Assembly: GCA_036005845.1 (NCBI GenBank)
Contig: DASYQD010000178.1
Coordinates: forward strand, 1-22,698
Source of the DNA: DASYQD01 sp036005845
GTDB lineage: Bacteria > Acidobacteriota > Thermoanaerobaculia > Multivoradales > JAIOJS01
Length of the DNA stretch: 22,698 nucleotides
Direction: 5' to 3'
Positions within the stretch are counted from its first letter, which is position 1. Every line of letters starts with the position of its first letter. Positions 1 through 7,571 of the stretch are shown here, in pieces. The notes beneath the pieces are model-generated. The model was not told the DNA's origin. It was given only the letters and a program-made list of their open reading frames with translations, and ran no database searches. Position numbers and translations under genes: made by a program.

Positions 1-3000
1 GGTCGCCGACTTGATGATGCCGAGCGTGCCGGTGAGGAAGCGCGGCACGCCGGCGCGCACCTCCATCGCCACCCACCAGACGCGGTCGAGGTAGTCCCAC
101 TGCGCGAGGTAGAGGACGCCGTCGCCTCCCGACTGCGCGGCGGCCGTGGCGAGCGCCGGCAGGGTGAGGTCGGCGATCTCCATCTTGACGGCGATCGTCG
201 AGGCGTCGTCGGTCACCGTCACTTTCTTGATGTCGAGCGCCGGCACGTTGGGGCCGATCGCCGGGCCGTGGTCGGGGAAGCGCGCATCGCCCGCCGCATC
301 GGTGCGCGAGTCGTCGGCGCCCAGCGTGTGCGTTCCCTGGATGGCCGTGGCGCCGAGCGGTACCGAGGCGCCCTCGAGCGGCTTGGTGATCGCCACCGGC
401 AGCGCGCCGTTGCCGCCGGCGCCGCCGCCGAACAGGCTGGCGCCGCCGGTCTGCCGCGTCACCATCACGTACGAGCCGCCGGCCACGCCCGGTCCCGCCG
501 CCTGGTTGGTGTTGTCGTTGAAGGTGACGACCGCCATGCCGTTGCTGTCCTTGTCGATCGACGGGAACTCGAGGAAGCTCCTGTCGCCCGGACCCTCGGG
601 GTTCACCACCGGGTCCGCGGGCAGGTCGCAGGACAAGCCGCGCAGGCAAATCTCGCCGCGGTGGATCACCGTCTCGCTCAGCTTGCGCACCGTGAACGCC
701 GGCGGCGCGCCGAGGGCGTTGAGCGACTGCGCCAGGTAGATGTCCCACGCCGCGCCGGGGCCGTTGCTGCCGGCGGTGCGGTACCACACCACGTCGATGC
801 GTCCCGAGTCGCCGGCGACGATCCACGGCATGATGTTGGCGCCGTCGAGCGCCGGCGGGTTGACGCGCGTCGTCGCCGACCAGGAGTCGCCGCGGTCGCG
901 CGAGGTGCGCAGGAAGACGTTGCTGCCGTCGGACCAGACGACGTAGAGGTTGCCGCCGCCGTCGACGGCGAGCACCGGGAAGAGCACGTTCGGCGTCTGG
1001 ACGATGGGGCGGTTGACACCGGTGGGCATCGAGCCGTCGTCGAGGTCGGTGATGCGAAAGACGTTGAGCCCGGTGTGCACCTGGTAGAGCAGGATGGCGT
1101 CGCGCTCGGCCCCGTTCACCATCACCCTGCGCTTCTTCTTGTCGATCTGCAGCGGCCCCGACTGGCCGATGTCGCCTAAGATCTCGCCGTTCCAGGTCAG
1201 GCCGGCGTCGCGGGTGCGGAAGAGGTGGAAGTTGCCCTCGCCGGCGGCGACGGCGAGGTTGCGCACGGTGACGTAGCCCAACCCGTCGCCAAAGGCGGCC
1301 ACCCACTGGCGGTCGTCCTCGGCGCCCTCGACGTCGTCGCCGTCGCCGATGCAGACGAGCGGGTTGTCGCGCTCGAAGGTGTTGCCGCCGTCGCTGGAGA
1401 CGGCCGCGGTGACACAGGCCGCGGAGAGGTCCGCGTAGTAGAAGCGGCCGACGGCGTCGAAGTCCTGCGCCGTGTCGCCGCCGCCCGGGCCGACGACGCC
1501 GTCGCGCACGATCGGCGTGCCGAGCGGGATGAAGCTGCCGCCGCCGTCGACCGACTTCCAGAGCAGGCTGACGGTGGTGCTGACGCCGAAGGGCGAGCTG
1601 ACGAAGACCTGGTCCTGCACCGGCGTGTTCTTCGGGCCGACGCGGATGAAGGGCTCGCCGCCGGTGGCCGAGAAGTCGACGATGGTGTCGTGGCCGAACT
1701 GCGGCGGCGCGGCGCCCGTGCCGCTCACCGTCACCGCGACAGTGGCGCTCGCCGAGCCGCCGTGGCCGTCGCCGATCGTGTAGCCGAACGAGTCGGCGCC
1801 GGTGTAGCCGCCGTTGGGCACGTACGAGGCGGTGCCGTCGCCGTTGTCGACCGCGACGCCGTGCGCCGGCTGCGTCACTCCGGTGATGCGTAGCGCGTCG
1901 CCGTCGGGATCGGAGTCGTTGGCGAGCACGGCGACCGTCGTCGCCACGTCGCGCGGCGTGGTGGCGCTGTCGTTGCCCGCCACCGGCGGCGCGCCCTGGG
2001 CGGGGATGACCGGCGGTGCCGCCTCGCCGCAGTACGGGCCTTCGCCGCGGCTGTTGTTGGCGGTGACGCGGTAGGCGTAGGCCGTCCCCGGCGTCACGCT
2101 GCCGTCGTCGAAGCTGTTGCCGGCGACGGCGGCGATGGCAGCGAAGGGGCCGCTCGCGCCGGCGCGGCGGTAGACGGTGTAGCTGGTGATCGCGGCGCCG
2201 GCGCCGTCGGGCGTCGACCAGGCGAGATGTACTTCCTTGCCGTCGGCGGAGAGCGTGGCCACGAGGTCCGGCGCCTTCGGCGCGGCCGGCTCGACGGGAT
2301 CGCTGGTCTGGAACATCCGCGGCCCGCCGCTCTGCCGCGCGATCGCCGCCTTGGCGGTGAAGTCGTTGGCGCCGCCGGCGATGCAGGCCGGAGTGACGCA
2401 ACCATCGTCGTAGCCGACGACGACGCGGCCCTGCTTGTCGACGCCGGCGTCGAAGAAGTCGAGCAGGTTGCGGCAGGTGTCGCCGCCGCAGATGCCGCCG
2501 CGCTGGATGGGGTCGCCCGGCGTCACGTTGGCGATCGACCAGCTCTGCCCGCCGTCGTAAGTGGCGGCGACGTAGAGGTACCAGACTCCCGCGAAGGTCG
2601 CCTGGTCGTAGTCGGTTCCCGCCGTCGTGGTGCCGAAGAACGCGAACGCGGCGCGCTGCGGATCGCCGGCCACCATGGCCGGGAACGAGGTGTTGGCGAT
2701 ACCGAGCGCGACGCCGACGTCGCTGTCGCGCGGCCAGGTGCGCCCCTTGTCGAAGGAGACCGCGACGTGCGGGTGGCCGTCGGCCGCCTGGTAGCCGAAG
2801 TAGACGGTGCCGTCGGAGGCGATCGCCACCGACGGGTCCCACGCCTGCGTCGAGACGCCGGTGAGCGACTGCGCCACCACCGTCGACGGCGTCACCAGCC
2901 GCACCTCCCAGGTGAGGCCGTTGTTCTCCGACACCACGACTGCCTGGTGGCCATCGGCGTGGAACGTCGCATCGCTGCCGCCGCACCCCTTGTCGGGCAC

Positions 3001-5763
3001 GTAGGCGGTGCCGTCGGGTCCGACCTTCACGTGGCCGTGCAGGCCGTTGCAGTCGGCGCGGGTGAAGATCGGCACCGCCGGACCGAAGGTGCGGCCGCCG
3101 TCGACGGAGAGCGAGCAGACCGCGTCGGCGACGTCCTGCGAGCAGTAGTAGACGGCGTTGCGATAGAGCGGGCTCTGCAGCGGCGCGTGGAACGGCCCGC
3201 CGCCGATCGTCTGGTGGTCGACGCCGGAGACGACGCCCGAGCCCTGGCTGGGCGTGAAGCTCGTGCCGTCGTTATCGGTGATCTCGGCGGTCGACGTCGT
3301 CGTGCCGCCGAGGAGCTGCGAGACGATGGTGCGGCCGGTGTCGCGGTCGGTCCACAGGATCGGGTCGCCGGCCGCACGAGGGGCGCCGGCAAGCACCAGC
3401 GACGCCGTCGGCTCCCACTGCGCGCGCGCCGGGGACGGGCAGTCGTTGGCGATGACGCGGAAGGCCGTCGGCACGTTGATGCCGCCGTAAGACATCAGCG
3501 TGCCGCCGTTGGGGATCGGGCCGGCGCTGTTGCTGAAGGTGCGCTCGCTCGTCCAGTTGACGCCGATGGAGGGCTCGCCCCAGGAGTCGGCCATGCCGGG
3601 CGGCGACATGAAGACGTCGAAGCGCGGCCCGGGCGGCGACGGCGCGGCGTTCACCACCTGCGTCACCGGCGGCGAGCTGCTGGCGCCGAAGGCGCTGTCG
3701 CCGCCGTAGCTCGCGGAGACGGCGTGCGAGCCGGTGCCGAGCGCGCTGGTGGTGAAGGTGGCGATGCCGCTGGCGTCGAGGGCACTGCTGCCGAGCGTCG
3801 CGGTCGCCTCGTGGAACGTCACGGTTCCGCTCGGCGAGCCGCCGCCCTCCGCGGAGACGGTGGCGGTGAAGGTGACCGACTGCCCGGCGGTCGACGGGTT
3901 CGGCGCCGAGGCGAGCACCGTCGTCGTCGCCAGCCGCGCGTCGGGATCGAACGTCGCCAGCATCCGCCGGCCGCCGAGCTGCCGCGCGATGGTGGCCCCC
4001 GCCGACCAGCTGTTGCTCGCCGCGTTGGCGACGCAGGCGCCCGTGCAGCCATCCGCGTAGGCGACGAGCACGCGCCCCTCGGCGTCGATCACCGCGTCGT
4101 TGAAGTCGAGCAGGTTGCGGCAGACGTTGCTGCCGCCACCCATCCAGATACAGCCGCGCTGCACGGGATCGGTGGGCGTGGCGTCGACCGTCGTCCAGGT
4201 CAAACCGCCGTCGTAGGTCGAGGCGACGTAGAGGTGCCAGACGCCGGCGAAGCTGCTGTCCTGCATGCCGCCGCCGGTGGGCGTGCCGAGGAAGGCCATG
4301 GCGGCGCGCAGCGGATCGCCGGCCACCATCTCGGGGAAGGCGCTGTTCTGGATGCCGAACGCCGCGCCGACGTCCTGGAAGGCGGCGTTGGACGGGCCGT
4401 AGCTGTCCCAGTGGGCGCCCTTGTCGTGCGACACCGCCACCTTGGGATGGCCGTCGCCGTCCTGGAAACCGACGTAGATGGTGCCGTCGTGCGCCACGGC
4501 GATCGACGGGTCGCTGTCGCCGACGCCGCTGCCGGGGATCGTGCGCACCACCCAGGTGAGCCCGTTGTCCTCCGACACCACGATGCCGTGGCGGCCCGAG
4601 CAGCCGCGGTTGGGCACGTAGACGGTGCCGTCGGGAGCGACCTTGACGTGGCCGTGCAGGCCGCCGCACTCGGTGGTGTAGATCGTCACCGCCGGGCCGA
4701 AGGTGAGGCCGCCGTCGTCGCTGCGCGCGCAGTTGGCGGCGACCAGCTCCTGGGCGCAGTAGTAGACCGCATTTGGATACAGCGCGCCGTGCGGGTCGCG
4801 CGTCAGGGGCGGCGCGAACGGCCCGCCCCCGACGCTCTGGTGGTCGATGCCCGAGGCGACGCCCGAGCCCTGGCTCGGCGTCCAGCTCGCGCCGTCGTCG
4901 TCGCTGAACGCCATCGTCGAGAACGGCGTCAGCCCCTCGAGCTGCAGCGCGAACGTGCGGCCCGTCTGCGGGTCGGCGAAGAGCAGCGGGTCGGCGAAGG
5001 CGCGCGGCGTCTGCGTCCAGACGTGACTGACGTCCCGCCAGGTGGCGTTGGGCGGCGTCGCGCCGTCGAAGCTGACGCGCAGCGTCTCGAGCGGCACGCC
5101 GGCGGCGTACATCACCTTGCCGGTGATGGCGTCGACGCCGATCGACGGCTCGCCGCCGCAGAAGCCGCTCCCCCCGTCGCCGCAGTTGGAGCCGGCGCCG
5201 TCCGGCCAGGCGTGATTGCTGAAGCTCACCGTCTCGCCGGAGGCGGTGGCGAGCGGGCTCGGCGGCTGGTGCATGAGCTCGGCGGTGGCGCTGTAGCTGT
5301 CGGGTATCAGGTCGCCGTTGGCGTCGGGCCCGGCGAGCGGCGCGAAGGGCACGCCGACGATGGTGTAGGTGCCGGCCGCCGGGTTGTAGAGCTGCACGAT
5401 CTCGCCGATGTTGGGACCGGCGCCGGAGCTCTTGAGATAGCGGCTCGCGGGGTCGTAGGTCTCGAGGTCCCAATCCCCCACCGGCTGCAAGTGGATCTCG
5501 ACGATGTAGGGGCCGTAGGCCGCCGACGGCGGCGCCACGGTGAGCTTGAAGTTGTCGCAGGCGGCGTTGTTGGCGCTGCCGCAGCGGTCGGCCGTGGCGG
5601 GCAGCAGCGGGCCCGTCCAGGTGACGCGCGGCGTCGCTTCGGAGATGGTGGCCGTTGCCGGTATCGCGGCGAAGGCCGGCGGCGCGAGCGCAAAGACGGC
5701 GGCGATGGTGACACCAGCGGCGAGCGGCAGGCGGCGGAGGGACCCGGCGGGCAGCGTGGGCAT
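1..5763 (-). CDS. Giant secreted Asp-box (BNR/sialidase-like) multi-propeller protein, C-terminus beyond window
   Basis: The frame is open from the ATG at 5763 to the left edge (1921 codons, no stop), so the C-terminus is missing. The start is preceded by a good Shine-Dalgarno (GGAGAG). Domain order by residue: signal peptide 1-33 ending in AFAA; a beta-rich domain 34-180 resembling pre-peptidase C-terminal domains; propeller module A about 180-610; an Ig-like domain 610-700; propeller module B 705-1158; fibronectin type III 1160-1250; a cadherin-like domain 1255-1346 (NDSDPDGDAL, SFGYTIGDGHGGSA); a third propeller 1350-1775; and a beta-rich tail. At least 13 Asp boxes are visible, such as SDDDGASW, SEDNGLTW, TYDGGLTW, SVDGGRTF and TRDAGLTW. 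Modules A and B are clearly homologous, so they arose by internal duplication. It is probably an exported or surface glycan- or protein-binding factor. Sialidase catalytic residues were not identified, so enzyme activity is not claimed. Confidence 0.93.
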   Translation of the reverse strand, partial: MPTLPAGSLRRLPLAAGVTIAAVFALAPPAFAAIPATATISEATPRVTWTGPLLPATADRCGSANNAACDNFKLTVAPPSAAYGPYIVEIHLQPVGDWDLETYDPASRYLKSSGAGPNIGEIVQLYNPAAGTYTIVGVPFAPLAGPDANGDLIPDSYSATAELMHQPPSPLATASGETVSFSNHAWPDGAGSNCGDGGSGFCGGEPSIGVDAITGKVMYAAGVPLETLRVSFDGATPPNATWRDVSHVWTQTPRAFADPLLFADPQTGRTFALQLEGLTPFSTMAFSDDDGASWTPSQGSGVASGIDHQSVGGGPFAPPLTRDPHGALYPNAVYYCAQELVAANCARSDDGGLTFGPAVTIYTTECGGLHGHVKVAPDGTVYVPNRGCSGRHGIVVSEDNGLTWVVRTIPGSGVGDSDPSIAVAHDGTIYVGFQDGDGHPKVAVSHDKGAHWDSYGPSNAAFQDVGAAFGIQNSAFPEMVAGDPLRAAMAFLGTPTGGGMQDSSFAGVWHLYVASTYDGGLTWTTVDATPTDPVQRGCIWMGGGSNVCRNLLDFNDAVIDAEGRVLVAYADGCTGACVANAASNSWSAGATIARQLGGRRMLATFDPDARLATTTVLASAPNPSTAGQSVTFTATVSAEGGGSPSGTVTFHEATATLGSSALDASGIATFTTSALGTGSHAVSASYGGDSAFGASSSPPVTQVVNAAPSPPGPRFDVFMSPPGMADSWGEPSIGVNWTSERTFSNSAGPIPNGGTLMSYGGINVPTAFRVIANDCPSPARAQWEPTASLVLAGAPRAAGDPILWTDRDTGRTIVSQLLGGTTTSTAEITDNDGTSFTPSQGSGVVSGVDHQTIGGGPFHAPLQSPLYRNAVYYCSQDVADAVCSLSVDGGRTFGPAVPIFTRADCNGLHGHVKVGPDGTAYVPDKGCGGSDATFHADGHQAVVVSENNGLTWEVRLVTPSTVVAQSLTGVSTQAWDPSVAIASDGTVYFGYQAADGHPHVAVSFDKGRTWPRDSDVGVALGIANTSFPAMVAGDPQRAAFAFFGTTTAGTDYDQATFAGVWYLYVAATYDGGQSWSIANVTPGDPIQRGGICGGDTCRNLLDFFDAGVDKQGRVVVGYDDGCVTPACIAGGANDFTAKAAIARQSGGPRMFQTSDPVEPAAPKAPDLVATLSADGKEVHLAWSTPDGAGAAITSYTVYRRAGASGPFAAIAAVAGNSFDDGSVTPGTAYAYRVTANNSRGEGPYCGEAAPPVIPAQGAPPVAGNDSATTPRDVATTVAVLANDSDPDGDALRITGVTQPAHGVAVDNGDGTASYVPNGGYTGADSFGYTIGDGHGGSASATVAVTVSGTGAAPPQFGHDTIVDFSATGGEPFIRVGPKNTPVQDQVFVSSPFGVSTTVSLLWKSVDGGGSFIPLGTPIVRDGVVGPGGGDTAQDFDAVGRFYYADLSAACVTAAVSSDGGNTFERDNPLVCIGDGDDVEGAEDDRQWVAAFGDGLGYVTVRNLAVAAGEGNFHLFRTRDAGLTWNGEILGDIGQSGPLQIDKKKRRVMVNGAERDAILLYQVHTGLNVFRITDLDDGSMPTGVNRPIVQTPNVLFPVLAVDGGGNLYVVWSDGSNVFLRTSRDRGDSWSATTRVNPPALDGANIMPWIVAGDSGRIDVVWYRTAGSNGPGAAWDIYLAQSLNALGAPPAFTVRKLSETVIHRGEICLRGLSCDLPADPVVNPEGPGDRSFLEFPSIDKDSNGMAVVTFNDNTNQAAGPGVAGGSYVMVTRQTGGASLFGGGAGGNGALPVAITKPLEGASVPLGATAIQGTHTLGADDSRTDAAGDARFPDHGPAIGPNVPALDIKKVTVTDDASTIAVKMEIADLTLPALATAAAQSGGDGVLYLAQWDYLDRVWWVAMEVRAGVPRFLTGTLGIIKSAT

Positions 5764-5788
5764 GGCAACTCTCCTCGCGAGAACGAAG

Positions 5789-5810
5789 GTCGCGGGTGAA
5801 GGCCCGCGAC
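5789..5810 (-). promoter_or_regulatory. Perfect 8-bp hairpin in the 5' leader of the propeller gene
   Basis: GTCGCGGG (5789-5796) and CCCGCGAC (5803-5810) form a perfect stem with a 6-nt loop. It lies 25 nt upstream of the ATG at 5763. No U-tract follows, so a leader structure is more likely than a terminator. Its function is unknown. Confidence 0.45.
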
Positions 5811-5907
5811 GCCAGGTGCCACGCTACGGAGAGCCGAGCGCGCGCCGAATGAGGGCAACTCCTCAGCGGGCGACGGCAGACGACCCCAGCGCCGAGCGCA
5901 CCCGCAG

Positions 5908-5986
5908 CATCGAGATCGCTTCGTCGCTGCGCTCCTCGCAATGACCTCCCAACCGTCATTGCGAGCGAAGCGAAGCAATCTCGATG
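5908..5986. repeat. Inverted pair of a GTCATTGCGAG-type interspersed repeat
   Basis: The right arm (5955-5986) begins GTCATTGCGAGCGAAGCG and ends CAATCTCGATG. The left arm (5908-5945) is its reverse complement with a 6-nt length difference and a few mismatches; the spacer is 9 nt. I recognise this as a motif dispersed in intergenic regions of many bacterial genomes, similar to REP/MITE-like elements. It sits between the hydrolase stop and the propeller gene start, where a folded transcript could end or stabilise the upstream mRNA. Confidence 0.8.
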
Positions 5987-6002
5987 CGGCGCAGGCCACG
6001 GA

Positions 6003-6926
6003 TCAGGCGCGGACGGTCTCCGCCGCCGTTGGCCAGTCGCCATCGAGGAACGCCGCGATTGCGCCGAGCACGAGCTCCGGCGCCTCAATCCACGGCGCGT
6101 GGCCGGCGCCTTCCACCGTGACGAGCCGCGCGTCGCCGAGCAGCATCGCCCACTCGCGGGCGCCGCCATAAGGCGCGCTGCGGTCACGCGTGCCGTGGAC
6201 GACGAGGGTCGGCGTGCGCACTGCCGCGAGCTGTTCCGCAGCGAGCGCCAGCGCGCGCAATGACGGCATCATCTGCCCCATCCAGTAGCGCATGAAGTTG
6301 CGCTCGAGGGGCAGCTCGCAGCGGCCCCACTCCGCGCGGTGCGCGTGCGCGGGGTCGGTGACGTAGATCCGCCGCAGCTCCGCCCAGAAGCCGCGGCAGC
6401 GCTCGACGGGATCGCTCGGCTCGCTCGCCGCCTGCAGCTCGGCGATCTTTGCGAAGACCTCGCGCAGCACGCCGTCCATCGTCGCGCCGGTCAGGTGCGG
6501 CGGGTACTCCTTGCCGGGGAACGGCTCCATGGGGCCGACCTGGACCATGCGGCCGACGCGCTCGCCGTGCCGCAGCGCATAAAGCGCCACCATCATGCCG
6601 GCATACGAGTGGCCGAGGAGGTCGAAGCGCGCGAGCCCGAAGTGCTCGCGCACGCGCTCGAGATCGTCGACGTCGGCGTCGATCCCGCGCGCGAGCTCGG
6701 CCGGGTCCTCCACCGCGTCGGAGCGGCCGCGATGCCGCGGGTCGTAGACGACGATGCGGCGCCCGCGCGCCTGGAGCGGCGCCAGCTCGTCAAGCAGGTA
6801 CCAGCCGTTGGGCACGACCAGCGTGCGCTCGCCGCCGTCCGCCTCGCCGCCGGCCCGGCCGCGCGAGGAGGTACGGAAGAACAGCCGCGGCCCGCCGCCC
6901 GTCACGCAGCCTTCGCTCGTCTCCAT
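6003..6926 (-). CDS. Alpha/beta-fold hydrolase
   Basis: A 307-residue protein of the alpha/beta hydrolase superfamily, probably cytoplasmic because no signal peptide is seen. The nucleophile elbow GHSYAG places the catalytic serine at 107. The acid is probably Asp248 in HGTRDRS and the base His276 in GAGHAPW. YDPRHRGRSD (61-70) matches the usual conserved strand-loop before the elbow. The ATG at 6926 was chosen because AGGAGG lies just upstream and the homologous sequence begins after it; the frame stays open further upstream but lacks a better start. Relatives include proline iminopeptidases, haloperoxidase-like enzymes and esterases, so the substrate cannot be assigned. The next gene downstream on the same strand is the propeller gene, 239 nt away with a repeat between, so co-transcription is uncertain. 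Confidence 0.9.
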   Translation of the reverse strand: METSEGCVTGGGPRLFFRTSSRGRAGGEADGGERTLVVPNGWYLLDELAPLQARGRRIVVYDPRHRGRSDAVEDPAELARGIDADVDDLERVREHFGLARFDLLGHSYAGMMVALYALRHGERVGRMVQVGPMEPFPGKEYPPHLTGATMDGVLREVFAKIAELQAASEPSDPVERCRGFWAELRRIYVTDPAHAHRAEWGRCELPLERNFMRYWMGQMMPSLRALALAAEQLAAVRTPTLVVHGTRDRSAPYGGAREWAMLLGDARLVTVEGAGHAPWIEAPELVLGAIAAFLDGDWPTAAETVRA

Positions 6927-6967
6927 GCGCACCTCCTGCGGACCTCCAGAAAACACGAAAGCCGCAC

Positions 6968-6989
6968 CTGGACGTACATCTGGACGTAC
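6968..6989. repeat. Tandem CTGGACGTAC direct repeat upstream of the hydrolase
   Basis: Two exact copies of CTGGACGTAC (6968-6977 and 6980-6989) are separated by 2 nt, giving a 12-bp period. The second copy is followed by CAG, which makes a near-palindrome. It lies 42-63 bp upstream of the hydrolase ATG in the divergent region shared with the SWIB gene, a position suited to an operator. No regulator is identified. Confidence 0.5.
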
Positions 6990-7098
6990 CAGGCGCGGCT
7001 TCGCGAGACGCCGATCAGCTCGTCGGCCAAGGCCCATGGTACGGATGCCGCGGATAGCGGTCAAGACGGTAGGTTTCGACTCGGGTTCGTCCTCTGTG

Positions 7099-7126
7099 TT
7101 GTCAGCGGCGGCGAACGGGATAGGAT
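7099..7126 (+). promoter_or_regulatory. Sigma70-like promoter of the SWIB gene
   Basis: A -35 box TTGTCA (7099-7104) and a -10 box TAGGAT (7121-7126) are separated by 16 bp. Transcription would begin near 7133, leaving a leader of about 54 nt. The leader contains a 6-bp GC hairpin (7142-7156) and then the ribosome-binding site. Confidence 0.5.
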
Positions 7127-7186
7127 TGCCCGCCAATCAAACGCCGGGGCCCGGCGGGCCTCGCTTTTACCGTCAAAGGGGGATTT

Positions 7187-7465
7187 ATGGCCAAGGCATC
7201 AGGGAAGTCGGCGGGGCAGAGTGCTTTCATGGCGCCGGTGCAGCCGGACGAGGCGCTGGGCGCCGTGGTCGGCAACTCGCCGCTGCCGCGCACCGAGATC
7301 ACCAAGAAGGTGTGGGACTACATCCGCGCCAACGGGCTGCAGGACAAGACCGACCGGCGCACCATCAACGCCGACGACAAGCTGAAGAAGGTGTTCAACG
7401 GCAAGAGCAGCGTCACCATGTTCGAGATGACGAAGCTCGTGAACGGCCACATCAAGAAGAGCTGA
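7187..7465 (+). CDS. Stand-alone SWIB/MDM2-domain protein
   Basis: A 92-residue protein with a short Ala/Lys/Ser-rich leader (1-15) and a SWIB domain over about 30-90. Typical features are PLPRTEITKKVWDYI, the DKTDRRTINAD turn and the KLKKVF block. SWIB domains were first defined in eukaryotic SWI/SNF (BAF60) subunits and MDM2. In bacteria they occur in chlamydiae, sometimes fused to topoisomerase I, and as small single-domain proteins in other phyla, where a chromatin or DNA-topology role is suspected but poorly tested. The ATG at 7187 follows a strong AGGGGGA ribosome-binding site. The gene has its own predicted promoter and appears monocistronic. Confidence 0.93.
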   Translation: MAKASGKSAGQSAFMAPVQPDEALGAVVGNSPLPRTEITKKVWDYIRANGLQDKTDRRTINADDKLKKVFNGKSSVTMFEMTKLVNGHIKKS

Positions 7466-7482
7466 CGCGCGGCGCGGCGAGC

Positions 7483-7508
7483 GGCCCTGGGCGAACGCGC
7501 GCAGGGCC
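7483..7508 (+). terminator. Possible hairpin terminator after the SWIB gene
   Basis: GGCCCTG (7483-7489) and CAGGGCC (7502-7508) form a perfect 7-bp stem with a 12-nt loop, 17 nt after the SWIB stop. There is no U-tract, so termination is only possible. Confidence 0.3.
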
Positions 7509-7571
7509 CCGCCAAGCCGTCACCTCCCGCCCGCACCAGCCGCCGTTCTCGATGCGCTGAATCGGCACGGA

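Noticed and set aside
2227..5799. A 1190-codon open frame on the plus strand
   Set aside because: It is antisense to the propeller gene, rich in Arg, Val, Gly and Ala, and shows no domain or repeat pattern. The minus strand frame has a signal peptide, Asp boxes and a good ribosome-binding site. Long antisense frames are expected at this GC content.
5941..5990. Short open frames coding for RLLRFARND-like peptides
   Set aside because: These peptides are a familiar artefact of translating the GTCATTGCGAG-type repeat and do not represent a gene.
3272..6187. A 971-codon open frame on the minus strand
   Set aside because: It runs through the interspersed repeat and then in the wrong frame over the propeller gene. 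Its sequence is low-complexity Arg/Ala with no family similarity.
6927..7136. N-terminal extension of the alpha/beta hydrolase by 70 residues
   Set aside because: The extension crosses the direct repeat and the divergent promoter region, and resembles no hydrolase. The ATG at 6926 has an excellent ribosome-binding site.
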